A stretch of DNA of 46,746 nucleotides, taken from assembly GCA_902784965.1 (NCBI GenBank), contig CACZWU010000009.1:1-46746 (forward strand), written 5' to 3'. Each line of letters begins with the position of its first letter. The first letter of the stretch is position 1. Shown one piece after another: positions 8,752 to 15,724 of the stretch. Under the pieces are notes generated by a model, which worked only from the letters and a program-made list of their open reading frames with translations, searched no databases and was not told the origin of the DNA. The position numbers and the translations under genes are program-made. This DNA comes from an uncultured Bacteroidia bacterium. GTDB taxonomy: Bacteria > Bacteroidota > Bacteroidia > Bacteroidales > UBA932.

Positions 8752-9636
8752 ATGAATATCATCGTAACAGGAGCTACCGGTTTCATCGGCACCCATTTGG
8801 TAAACAGTTTGCGGGAAAAGCACAACTTGTTTATTCTGGGGCAGTTCCCGGGAGATGCTGAAAAGCTGGGACTTCCCGGGACGGTCGCTGATGGTAATAT
8901 TCACCGTCTGTCCGCCTATCTCCGGGACTATGAAATTTCGGGCATCATCCACCTGGCTTCCCTGTACCTGTCGGTCCACAAGCCGGAGGAGGTGAAAGAC
9001 CTTGTGGCGTCGAACGTCGGCTTCGGGACGGAGGTGTTGGAGGCGGCTTCGCTGTCGGGCAGCGTGAAATGGTTCCTGAACACGGGTTCCATCTGGCAGA
9101 ACTATCGTTCGAAAGGGATGGAATACAACCCCGTAAACCTGTATGCCGCCACCAAACAGGCCTTTATCGATATGGCCCGGTATTATGTCGATGCGTTTGG
9201 TATCCGCTTTTGCACCTTGAAGCTTTGCGATACCTATGGCCCCTGCGATCCGCGTCCGAAAATCTTCAAGTTATTCAAAGACTATTCGGAAAGTGGTGAA
9301 ATACTGAAAATGTCGCCGGGCGAACAATTGCTGGACGTTCTGTTCATTACCGACATCGTATCCGGTTTCAGCCGTCTCGTGGACATGCTCTCCTCGGGTA
9401 AGCCCGTGGACGAACAATATGTCCTTTCTTCGGGCCAGCAGCGCACACTCCGTTCGCTCGCTGAGGACTTTGCCCGGATTTCCGGCCGTGAACTGCAAAT
9501 CGAATGGGGCGGACGTCCGTATCGCGACCGTGAGGTGATGGTTCCCTGGAAAGGTCCCGTACTTCCGGGCTGGGAGCCGAAGGTCGACCTGGAAACGGGA
9601 ATCCGCCTGTTTTTAAACGACACTGCCCGTGGCTGA
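8752..9636 (+). CDS. NAD(P)-dependent sugar reductase/epimerase (SDR), probable CDP-sugar C4 reductase
   Basis: 294 aa. The Rossmann motif VTGATGFIGTH begins at residue 5, with IIHLASLY, LNTGSIWQNY and the Tyr-x3-Lys pair NLYAATKQAF. The C-terminal part (DVLFITDIVSGF, YVLSSGQQRTLRSLAEDF) matches extended SDR sugar enzymes. In this operon the expected job is the last step, reducing the 4-keto group to give the final CDP-3,6-dideoxyhexose, as abequose, paratose or ascarylose synthases do. The exact sugar cannot be read from sequence. The frame is open back to 8566, but ATG 8752, one base after the previous stop, is the natural start. Confidence 0.82.
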   Translation: MNIIVTGATGFIGTHLVNSLREKHNLFILGQFPGDAEKLGLPGTVADGNIHRLSAYLRDYEISGIIHLASLYLSVHKPEEVKDLVASNVGFGTEVLEAASLSGSVKWFLNTGSIWQNYRSKGMEYNPVNLYAATKQAFIDMARYYVDAFGIRFCTLKLCDTYGPCDPRPKIFKLFKDYSESGEILKMSPGEQLLDVLFITDIVSGFSRLVDMLSSGKPVDEQYVLSSGQQRTLRSLAEDFARISGRELQIEWGGRPYRDREVMVPWKGPVLPGWEPKVDLETGIRLFLNDTARG

Positions 9637-11050
9637 GATCAACATATCGAAAAAAGACGTCATCTGGGGCTATATTGCCACCTTTTTCCAGGTGGCTTCC
9701 GGCCTGATCGTCCTGCCGTTCATCCTGCATTTCCTCACCAAGGAGGAAGTGGGTCTCAACTATATCATGTTGACGGTGGGTGCGATGGTGTCGCTTTTCG
9801 ATTTCGGGTTTACGCCACAGTTCAGCCGCAACTTCTCCTATATTTTCAGCGGCGCCCGCGACCTGGCCAAAGAAGGACTTCAGGATGATGTCGGGGAAGG
9901 AACTGATTATCATCTGCTCCGCATTTTGATTGATGTGGCTAGGCGGGTGTACAGCCGGATCTCCATCATCGTCCTGTTGCTGATGCTGACGGCTGGCGTC
10001 GTTTATATCAGCCACGCGACGGATGGCTTTACGCTGGTCCGGAATACGCTGGCCATCTGGATCGTCTATTCCCTGTCCACCTTCTTTAATCTGTATTATA
10101 CCTATTATTCTTCGCTATTGGTGGGGAAGGGGCTGGTCATGGAATCGAAGAAGGCGATGATAGCTTCCCGGATCGCCTATATCATCCTGGCCGTCGGCTT
10201 TATTTATGCCGGACTGGGCCTCCTGGGTGTGGCGCTGGCCAATCTGCTGTCTCCCTTTGTGTTGCGATATATGGCCTACCGTTATTTCTTCACACCCGAG
10301 ATGAAGTTGAGGTTGGCAGGACATCGTTCCACGAAGGAAGAGATTGCACATTATTTCGGCGTCATCTGGCATAATGCGCGGAAGATCGGGCTGGTGATGG
10401 TGGGCAGCTACGGCATCAACCGTTTCGGCCTTTTCCTGGCCGGTCTTTTCCTTACGCTGGAAGAGGTGGGCTCATATGGGTTGATGACTCAGCTGGTGAA
10501 TGTGACCATTGCTCTTTCGGCCAATTATTTCTATGTTTCCGAACCACAGTTCGCCATGTTCAAAGTGCGGGGAGAAACCGAACGGTTGCTCCGCCGCTTC
10601 GCGCTGACGATGAACGTGTTTTATCTGGTTTTTATCGTCGGTACCCTGTTCCTCATTTTCTGCTGTCCGCCCTTGCTGGAACTCATCCGTTCGCAGTCCG
10701 TGCTGCCCGCCATATCGGTAATGCTGGTCTATTCGGTCGTTGCCCTGTTGGAGCAGAATCATTCGCTCTTTTCCAGTATCATCGTCGTGGGCAACAAGGT
10801 CCCCTACGTCAAGCCGGCGCTGATTTCCGGCTGCGTCATCGCGATAGGAAGCTATCTGGTGCTGCGTTTCACGGATTACGGGCTGATGGGCCTTGTCGTG
10901 GTCCAGGGCGTGGTGCAACTGGCCTACAACAACTGGAAATGGCCCTCGGTGGTTTGCCACGATTTCCAGATTTCCTTCCCGCGCTTTTTGCAGATCGGTG
11001 CGGAAGAAGCCTTGAAGAAAGTGGGAGATTTCATCCATCATCGCTTGTAG
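9629..11050 (+). CDS. Wzx-type polysaccharide flippase
   Basis: A 473-aa multi-spanning membrane protein with about 12 hydrophobic segments, in the MATE/MVF-like polysaccharide export superfamily. The N-terminal FFQVASGLIVLPFILHFLT followed by GLNYIMLTVGAMVSLFDFGF is typical of O-antigen flippases, which move undecaprenyl-linked repeat units to the periplasm. The start is GTG 9629, overlapping the end of the reductase gene by 8 nt. Its place in the operon fits export of a unit that carries the dideoxy sugar. No Wzy-type polymerase is seen in the window. Confidence 0.85.
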   Translation: MAEINISKKDVIWGYIATFFQVASGLIVLPFILHFLTKEEVGLNYIMLTVGAMVSLFDFGFTPQFSRNFSYIFSGARDLAKEGLQDDVGEGTDYHLLRILIDVARRVYSRISIIVLLLMLTAGVVYISHATDGFTLVRNTLAIWIVYSLSTFFNLYYTYYSSLLVGKGLVMESKKAMIASRIAYIILAVGFIYAGLGLLGVALANLLSPFVLRYMAYRYFFTPEMKLRLAGHRSTKEEIAHYFGVIWHNARKIGLVMVGSYGINRFGLFLAGLFLTLEEVGSYGLMTQLVNVTIALSANYFYVSEPQFAMFKVRGETERLLRRFALTMNVFYLVFIVGTLFLIFCCPPLLELIRSQSVLPAISVMLVYSVVALLEQNHSLFSSIIVVGNKVPYVKPALISGCVIAIGSYLVLRFTDYGLMGLVVVQGVVQLAYNNWKWPSVVCHDFQISFPRFLQIGAEEALKKVGDFIHHRL

Positions 11051-11053
11051 CTT

Positions 11054-12043
11054 ATGGACCATTTCCCCCGGCAAGACTTTTTCGCTGAAAAGGCGTCTGT
11101 CCCTTCTCATTTGGAATGGGGAGACAGAGCTCTCTGCCCGGAACCGCGTGTCTCGGTCATCATGCCGGTCTACAAACGTCCGGAAATGTTTGCGCTGGCG
11201 CTCGCTTCGGTGTTGGCACAAGACTATGAATCATTCGAGGTGGTGGTGGTCGACAACAACGAGGACCCGGCGCGGCCCAACCGGGCAGTCGTCGAGAAAG
11301 CGGCGGATGACCGTGTCTTCTATTACCGGAACGAAGAAAATCTCGGGATGTTCGGCAACTGGAACCGGGGCATCGAACTGTCGCGCGCTCCTTTCGTGAC
11401 CTTCTGTCACGACGACGACCTGCTGCTGCCAGGCGCGTTGACTCGGTTGATGGATCTGCAGCCCAAGGCTGGGGAGGCTTGCATCCTTTCCGCATTCAAC
11501 GAGATCGATGCGGAGGGCCGCCAAACGGATACGACCGTTTTGAGCAAGGAAATCTGGCCGTTGCGTCCAAAGGACCACTATCGTTATACGCTGACGGGCC
11601 AGTTGCTGGCGAACATTTCCTGTGGAGATGGTTCTCTCTACGGTCGGGAGCAGCTCATCGCCTTGGGCGGATATGACGCGGGCTTCTATCCTTCCAGCGA
11701 CTACGAATTGAACATCCGTTACGCGCAGCGATACGGTGCCGTTGTGAACAACATGCCGACCAGCTGCTACCGGGTGGCTGACAACGAATCGAAACAGGTT
11801 TTCAGGCAGTTTCCGGCAGCTAACCGCCGCGTCCATGAGCAGTGGCTGTTGCCGGCAGGCCGTCCGAAATGGCTGGTGCGCCGCCTGATCGAAACCATCT
11901 ACCGGAACGCGATGGCCAGTGCCGAAAAGATGTGGTCCCAACCCGGCGTGTCGGACCAGGCCGTACGCCTTTCCTGGTCGGACAAGGCCTTGCTTTGGAC
12001 GACCCGAACTTTGGATCGGGGGCATAAATATACGCTGAGATAG
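11054..12043 (+). CDS. Family 2 glycosyltransferase
   Basis: 329 aa, GT-A fold. VSVIMPVYKRPEMFALALASVL near residue 33 and VVVDNNEDP are the nucleotide-binding start of the family, and HDDDLLLPGAL gives the DxD-like metal site. SSDYELNIRYAQRYG is a typical mid-domain acceptor segment. It starts 3 nt after the flippase stop and ends the plus-strand operon. It probably adds a sugar to the same glycan as the upstream enzymes; donor and acceptor are unknown. Confidence 0.87.
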   Translation: MDHFPRQDFFAEKASVPSHLEWGDRALCPEPRVSVIMPVYKRPEMFALALASVLAQDYESFEVVVVDNNEDPARPNRAVVEKAADDRVFYYRNEENLGMFGNWNRGIELSRAPFVTFCHDDDLLLPGALTRLMDLQPKAGEACILSAFNEIDAEGRQTDTTVLSKEIWPLRPKDHYRYTLTGQLLANISCGDGSLYGREQLIALGGYDAGFYPSSDYELNIRYAQRYGAVVNNMPTSCYRVADNESKQVFRQFPAANRRVHEQWLLPAGRPKWLVRRLIETIYRNAMASAEKMWSQPGVSDQAVRLSWSDKALLWTTRTLDRGHKYTLR

Positions 12044-12056
12044 AGGGGATTAGAAG

Positions 12057-13022
12057 TCACTCCTCAAAATAATTCGCACAATAGAACGGATAGAACAGCG
12101 CCTTGAAAAACAGGGCGAGGGGATTCATTTCGGCCGTGGCCAGGATATGTCGGCGGCGCCGGACGCAGAGCCGCTCCAGGCGGAAGAATGAGCCTAGGCC
12201 GCGCTTCGACGAAAGTAGGGTAAGCTGCCGGGCGTTGTCCAGATGCTCATTCGACTCGGGGAAGCTGCAGAGAAAATCGTATTTCTTCCGGAATCCTTCG
12301 GTGATGGCCTTCTTCTTCCGAAAATACAGACGGATCGATTTTGCGACATATCGGAGCGGGTGGGCCGCGGGCTTCGCTTTCTCCATGTCGGCCGTGATCT
12401 GGGCGGCGTGCCTCCGGTAGGAGACCAGGTATTTGTCGCAGAAGTCCAGCTGGTCGCAGGCGGCAGCCGTCACGGCGATGTATTCATCGTAATACCAGCC
12501 GTCGATCTGCTCGAATGCGGCGAGGGAGAGGCGTTCCGTAAAAGATTTCTTCATGAGCAACGTGTGCCCGGGAACGATGTTGGCCAGGATCAGGCGTTCG
12601 ATGGAGTAGTTGGGCGTACGCGGATCGAAGAAGTCCACTTCTCCCGTCTCATCGGAGAAGGCACGGCTGCGGCTGAAGCAGGCGGCTTTTCCCGAAGACT
12701 GCAGGACCTCCAGCAGAGAAGCGATCTTGTCGGGAGCCCAGATGTCATCCTGGTCGGAGAGGGCGACATAGTCGCCGGAGGCCTGGGAAATGGCCGAGAG
12801 AAAATTCCGGTTGAAGCCCAGGTTCCGCTCGTTCCGGATCAGACGGATGAAGGGATGGTCTTGCTGGTAGCGGCGGACGATGTCGCAGGTGGTGTCGGTC
12901 GAACCGTCGTCCTGGATGAGGATCTCGTGCAGGGGATAGGTCTGCTGCAGGATGGAATCCAGCTGCCGGGCGAGGTATCGTTCGCCGTTGTAGGTACACA
13001 TGACGATGCTGACGCGGAACAC
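12057..13022 (-). CDS. Family 2 glycosyltransferase
   Basis: 321 aa from GTG 13022. VSIVMCTYNGERYLARQLDSIL at the N terminus, IQDDGSTD and LSDQDDIWAPDK (DQDD metal site) place it with rhamnosyl-type GT2 enzymes of Gram-negative O-antigen clusters. The frame continues upstream to a TTG at 13085, but a good -7 element (13040-13047) lies inside that extension and the extra residues do not belong to the family, so GTG 13022 is chosen. It is convergent with the operon-ending glycosyltransferase, with a 13-nt gap, and divergent from the next gene. Confidence 0.83.
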   Translation of the reverse strand: MFRVSIVMCTYNGERYLARQLDSILQQTYPLHEILIQDDGSTDTTCDIVRRYQQDHPFIRLIRNERNLGFNRNFLSAISQASGDYVALSDQDDIWAPDKIASLLEVLQSSGKAACFSRSRAFSDETGEVDFFDPRTPNYSIERLILANIVPGHTLLMKKSFTERLSLAAFEQIDGWYYDEYIAVTAAACDQLDFCDKYLVSYRRHAAQITADMEKAKPAAHPLRYVAKSIRLYFRKKKAITEGFRKKYDFLCSFPESNEHLDNARQLTLLSSKRGLGSFFRLERLCVRRRRHILATAEMNPLALFFKALFYPFYCANYFEE

Positions 13023-13039
13023 GGGGACAATCTTTTCTG

Positions 13040-13047
13040 CAAATGTA
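13040..13047 (-). promoter_or_regulatory. Putative -7 promoter element for the minus-strand glycosyltransferase
   Basis: On the minus strand the bases read TACATTTG, a full match to TAnnTTTG. An ATTG lies 20 nt upstream, in the place of the -33 TTTG. Transcription would start only about 10 nt before GTG 13022. Confidence 0.55.
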
Positions 13048-13057
13048 ACGAAAATCG

Positions 13058-13065
13058 TATCTTTG
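13058..13065 (+). promoter_or_regulatory. Putative -7 promoter element for the plus-strand glycosyltransferase
   Basis: TATCTTTG is a full match to TAnnTTTG and lies 19 nt before ATG 13085. The -33 region is weak (TCTG at 13036-13039). It is 10 bp from the opposing -7 element at 13040-13047, so the two promoters overlap. Confidence 0.55.
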
Positions 13066-13084
13066 TCCAATAAAAGACTTTGCA

Positions 13085-14107
13085 ATGCGCAGCGTGCTGA
13101 TCATCGGCCCCAATTATTACAACTTCCTGCCGGCAGTGGCGGAAGCTTTCCGGACGTTGGGATGGAAGACTGCCGTCGAGGGTTATGACATGCCCGTCCA
13201 CCCGTATTCCGGGCTGATGCGGGTGCGCTACAAGCTGCGCCGCGACCGTCAGCGCATGCAGCAGGAAAGCCGGGCCGCGTACCGGGCTTATATTGAGGAG
13301 CGGTTCGATACCGTCCGTCCCGATTTCGTGTTTGTCCTCAACGGCGACATGCTGGAAAGCGCTACGCTCGACCATTTCTGCAGCAAAGCCCAGGTAGCCC
13401 TTTGGATGTTCGACAGCCGGACCCGGCTCCCGATGGCCGTCGGGCACGTCGACCACGTCGATACCTTGTTCTGCTTCGAACAGGCCGACGTCCGCTGGTA
13501 CCAGGCGCAGGGCAAGCAGGCTTTCTTCCTGCCCCAGGCCTGCGATACGGCGAAGTATTATCCCATCGAAGGCTGCCGGAAGGACATCGACATCCTGTTT
13601 GTCGGCAACCTGTTTTATTCTCCGCGCCGGAAGCAGCTGATGAATGCGGTCATCGACCGTTTCCCGGACCGCCGGATTGTCGTCTACGGCTGGTATCAGC
13701 CCTGGTTCAAGGGCATTGGTGCCTGGCTGCGCCGACCGCACAAGGAGATTTTCAAGAACGTGAACGTGTCGAGCGAGCAGGCCAACGTGCTGTACAACCG
13801 GGCCCGGGTGGTGCTCAACATCCACCAGGAGCACCAACAGGACGGCGCGAACCCGCGGGTGTTTGAGATCTGTGGAGCAGGCGCCTGGCAGGTCTGCGAC
13901 CGGAATCCCTATATTGCGTCGTTGTTCCCCGACGGGGAACTGGGCCTGTATGGCGATGAGCAGGAATTGTTCGCCCGGATAGCGGAGGGTCTTTCCTGCG
14001 ACAGGTCGGAAGCAGCGCACCGGGCCTGTGAGCTGGTCCGGACAGAACATTCCTTTGAAAAGCGGATGGCGGAAGTGGTCCGGACGGTCTACGGATCGTC
14101 CCGTTAA
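13085..14107 (+). CDS. CgeB-like glycosyltransferase (GT-B)
   Basis: 340 aa. MRSVLIIGPNYYNFLPAVAEAF is the N-terminal Rossmann start. The middle, WMFDSRTRLP then DTLFCFEQADVRWYQAQG, and the C-terminal half, DILFVGNLFYSPRRK, VLNIHQEHQQDGANPRVFEICGAGAW, match the CgeB/DUF3880 plus Glyco_trans_1-type family. The conserved Glu in RVFEICGAG is the sugar-nucleotide-binding Glu of GT-B enzymes. Members glycosylate spore coats or surface polymers; the substrate here is unknown. Its TAA overlaps the TAA of the convergent next gene. Confidence 0.8.
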   Translation: MRSVLIIGPNYYNFLPAVAEAFRTLGWKTAVEGYDMPVHPYSGLMRVRYKLRRDRQRMQQESRAAYRAYIEERFDTVRPDFVFVLNGDMLESATLDHFCSKAQVALWMFDSRTRLPMAVGHVDHVDTLFCFEQADVRWYQAQGKQAFFLPQACDTAKYYPIEGCRKDIDILFVGNLFYSPRRKQLMNAVIDRFPDRRIVVYGWYQPWFKGIGAWLRRPHKEIFKNVNVSSEQANVLYNRARVVLNIHQEHQQDGANPRVFEICGAGAWQVCDRNPYIASLFPDGELGLYGDEQELFARIAEGLSCDRSEAAHRACELVRTEHSFEKRMAEVVRTVYGSSR

Positions 14108-14925
14108 CCCAGGTTGTTTTTCAGGAAATCTTTTGCGGCCAGCAGCCAGCCTTTCTTGAAGATGAGCAGGCGGAGGGTGGCCCGGTAGGGACGCCACAGG
14201 CCTTTGGCGCGGGCGAAGGCTTCCAGGTGGCCGAAACTCGCAAGACGGTTCGACCAGCGCTGCGGGTCGCGCCGCTGGCTGACGGAGCCGGGCTGGATGG
14301 CGTAATGATAGCCAACTTCGGCGCTGGCGATGCTTTCGGCACAGAGCAGGCTGCAGAGGAGGAAACAGCTGTCCTCTGCGCTGTGGGTGCCGGGGAAGCG
14401 GATATCGTTGTCTGTCAAGAGGCTGTGACGGTACAGATAGGTGGTAAAATACGACTTGACCTGCTGCAGGTACCGGCGTTTGGCCTTGCCCGTGAAGGGT
14501 CCGGCTGTCACGCCGGGATTGTGCCGTACCTCAGAAGTTCCGTCGGGCCGGTCGAAAGAGATGTATCCGAAAGCCATGTCGGCATCGACCGCCTGTGCCG
14601 CTTCATAGAGTGCCTGGCAGAAGTTCGGGTCGATGGTGTCGTCGGCATCAAGGAAGGCCACGTAGTCGCCGGTGGCGGCTTCGATGCCGCGGTTGCGGGC
14701 GGCTCCGGGTCCTTCGTTGACCGGGGTCTCGGTGAAGACGACGGTCTTGGAACCCGTGTAGGAGGCCAGGCGTTTCCGCGCCTTGTCCATGCTGAAGTCA
14801 AAACCGTGGTCGTCGACCAGCACGATTTCCAGTTCGTCGAGGGTCTGGGCCAGGACGGAGTCGAGACAGGTCGCGATGGTCGTGGCGGCGCGATAGACGG
14901 GGATGATGACGGATACTTTAGGCAT
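14104..14925 (-). CDS. Family 2 glycosyltransferase
   Basis: 273 aa. VSVIIPVYRAATTIATCLDSVL, LVDDHGFDFS, GPGAARNRGIEAA and FLDADDTIDP (DADD metal site) are the canonical GT2 motifs in order. The C terminus is basic and short (FKKGWLLAAKDFLKNN). It is the last gene of the minus-strand run that begins at dnaN, and overlaps the gene before it by 8 nt. It is probably a surface-glycan transferase. Confidence 0.87.
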   Translation of the reverse strand: MPKVSVIIPVYRAATTIATCLDSVLAQTLDELEIVLVDDHGFDFSMDKARKRLASYTGSKTVVFTETPVNEGPGAARNRGIEAATGDYVAFLDADDTIDPNFCQALYEAAQAVDADMAFGYISFDRPDGTSEVRHNPGVTAGPFTGKAKRRYLQQVKSYFTTYLYRHSLLTDNDIRFPGTHSAEDSCFLLCSLLCAESIASAEVGYHYAIQPGSVSQRRDPQRWSNRLASFGHLEAFARAKGLWRPYRATLRLLIFKKGWLLAAKDFLKNNLG

Positions 14926-15724
14926 GGTTTTGACGGCGTGCGAGACGGCGTTTGAGTTTATAGGGCCAGCGGGATACGCGCTGCGGCACTTTCACGATCC
15001 AGCGGATGAATTTGTTCCAGGCGAAGGCCAGGCGGTCGCCGACGCCAAAATGCGGCAGTTCTTTGCCACGCGTGTCGTATGTCTCCCGGATGATGGCATC
15101 GATGCGAGTTTTCTGCATGCCCTGTGTGGGCTCGATGCGCCGTACGATCCACGAGGGCGTCGAGTAGAAACGCGAGAACCAGGTATGGAGGCAGAGCGGC
15201 CGTCCGTCGGGGTGCAGGGCGATGGTCGTAATTCCGTCGGCGTGCCGGCGGGCGGGAAGATAGAGAGTGGGGAAGGTGGCGGCCATCCAGTGAAAGAACG
15301 GGTAGTAGGGTTCGCGGTCGTCGAGGCGGCGCACCAGGGCCTTGCGGTCGAACTTCGTGCGGATCAGCTGCAGGTTGAAGACGTTGAAGAAAGGGTTGGT
15401 GACCACCGGGTCGCGTCCCGTGGTGGCCTCATCCCCGTCGGAGCAGCCGATATTGGCGTATCCGCCTTCCAGCAGGAGGTCGACCAGCGAGAGCACGGCC
15501 TGCGGGTCGACGATGAACGCGTCTTCGTCGACATTGATGGCGATGTCACATTCTGTGTCGCGCAGCATCGTAAAGAAATACCCGTCGGCGCTCTGGTCGG
15601 TAAGCCGCACACAGGGGATCGGCCGTCCTTCCGCGTCTGTCCAGTCGCAGAAGAGTCCTTTCGCCAGGCGGTAGAGCCGGAGGTCGAACGAACGGGTATA
15701 GATTTTAATGCGTGGCCGCGGCAT
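14918..15724 (-). CDS. Putative glycosyltransferase-like protein, unassigned family
   Basis: 268 aa from ATG 15724, which has AAGG just upstream and overlaps the yfhO-type gene by 20 nt; a TTG at 15763 is less likely. I do not recognise the family. It has an acidic INVDEDAFIVDP segment that looks like a GT-A metal site, flanked by FFTMLRDTECDI and GGYANIGCSDGDE, and later HADGITTIALHPDGRPLCLHTWFSR. The C terminus is very basic (KLKRRLARRQ), suggesting contact with the membrane. Tight packing between a YfhO-type protein and a GT2 supports a role in surface glycan assembly. Confidence 0.6.
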   Translation of the reverse strand: MPRPRIKIYTRSFDLRLYRLAKGLFCDWTDAEGRPIPCVRLTDQSADGYFFTMLRDTECDIAINVDEDAFIVDPQAVLSLVDLLLEGGYANIGCSDGDEATTGRDPVVTNPFFNVFNLQLIRTKFDRKALVRRLDDREPYYPFFHWMAATFPTLYLPARRHADGITTIALHPDGRPLCLHTWFSRFYSTPSWIVRRIEPTQGMQKTRIDAIIRETYDTRGKELPHFGVGDRLAFAWNKFIRWIVKVPQRVSRWPYKLKRRLARRQNHA

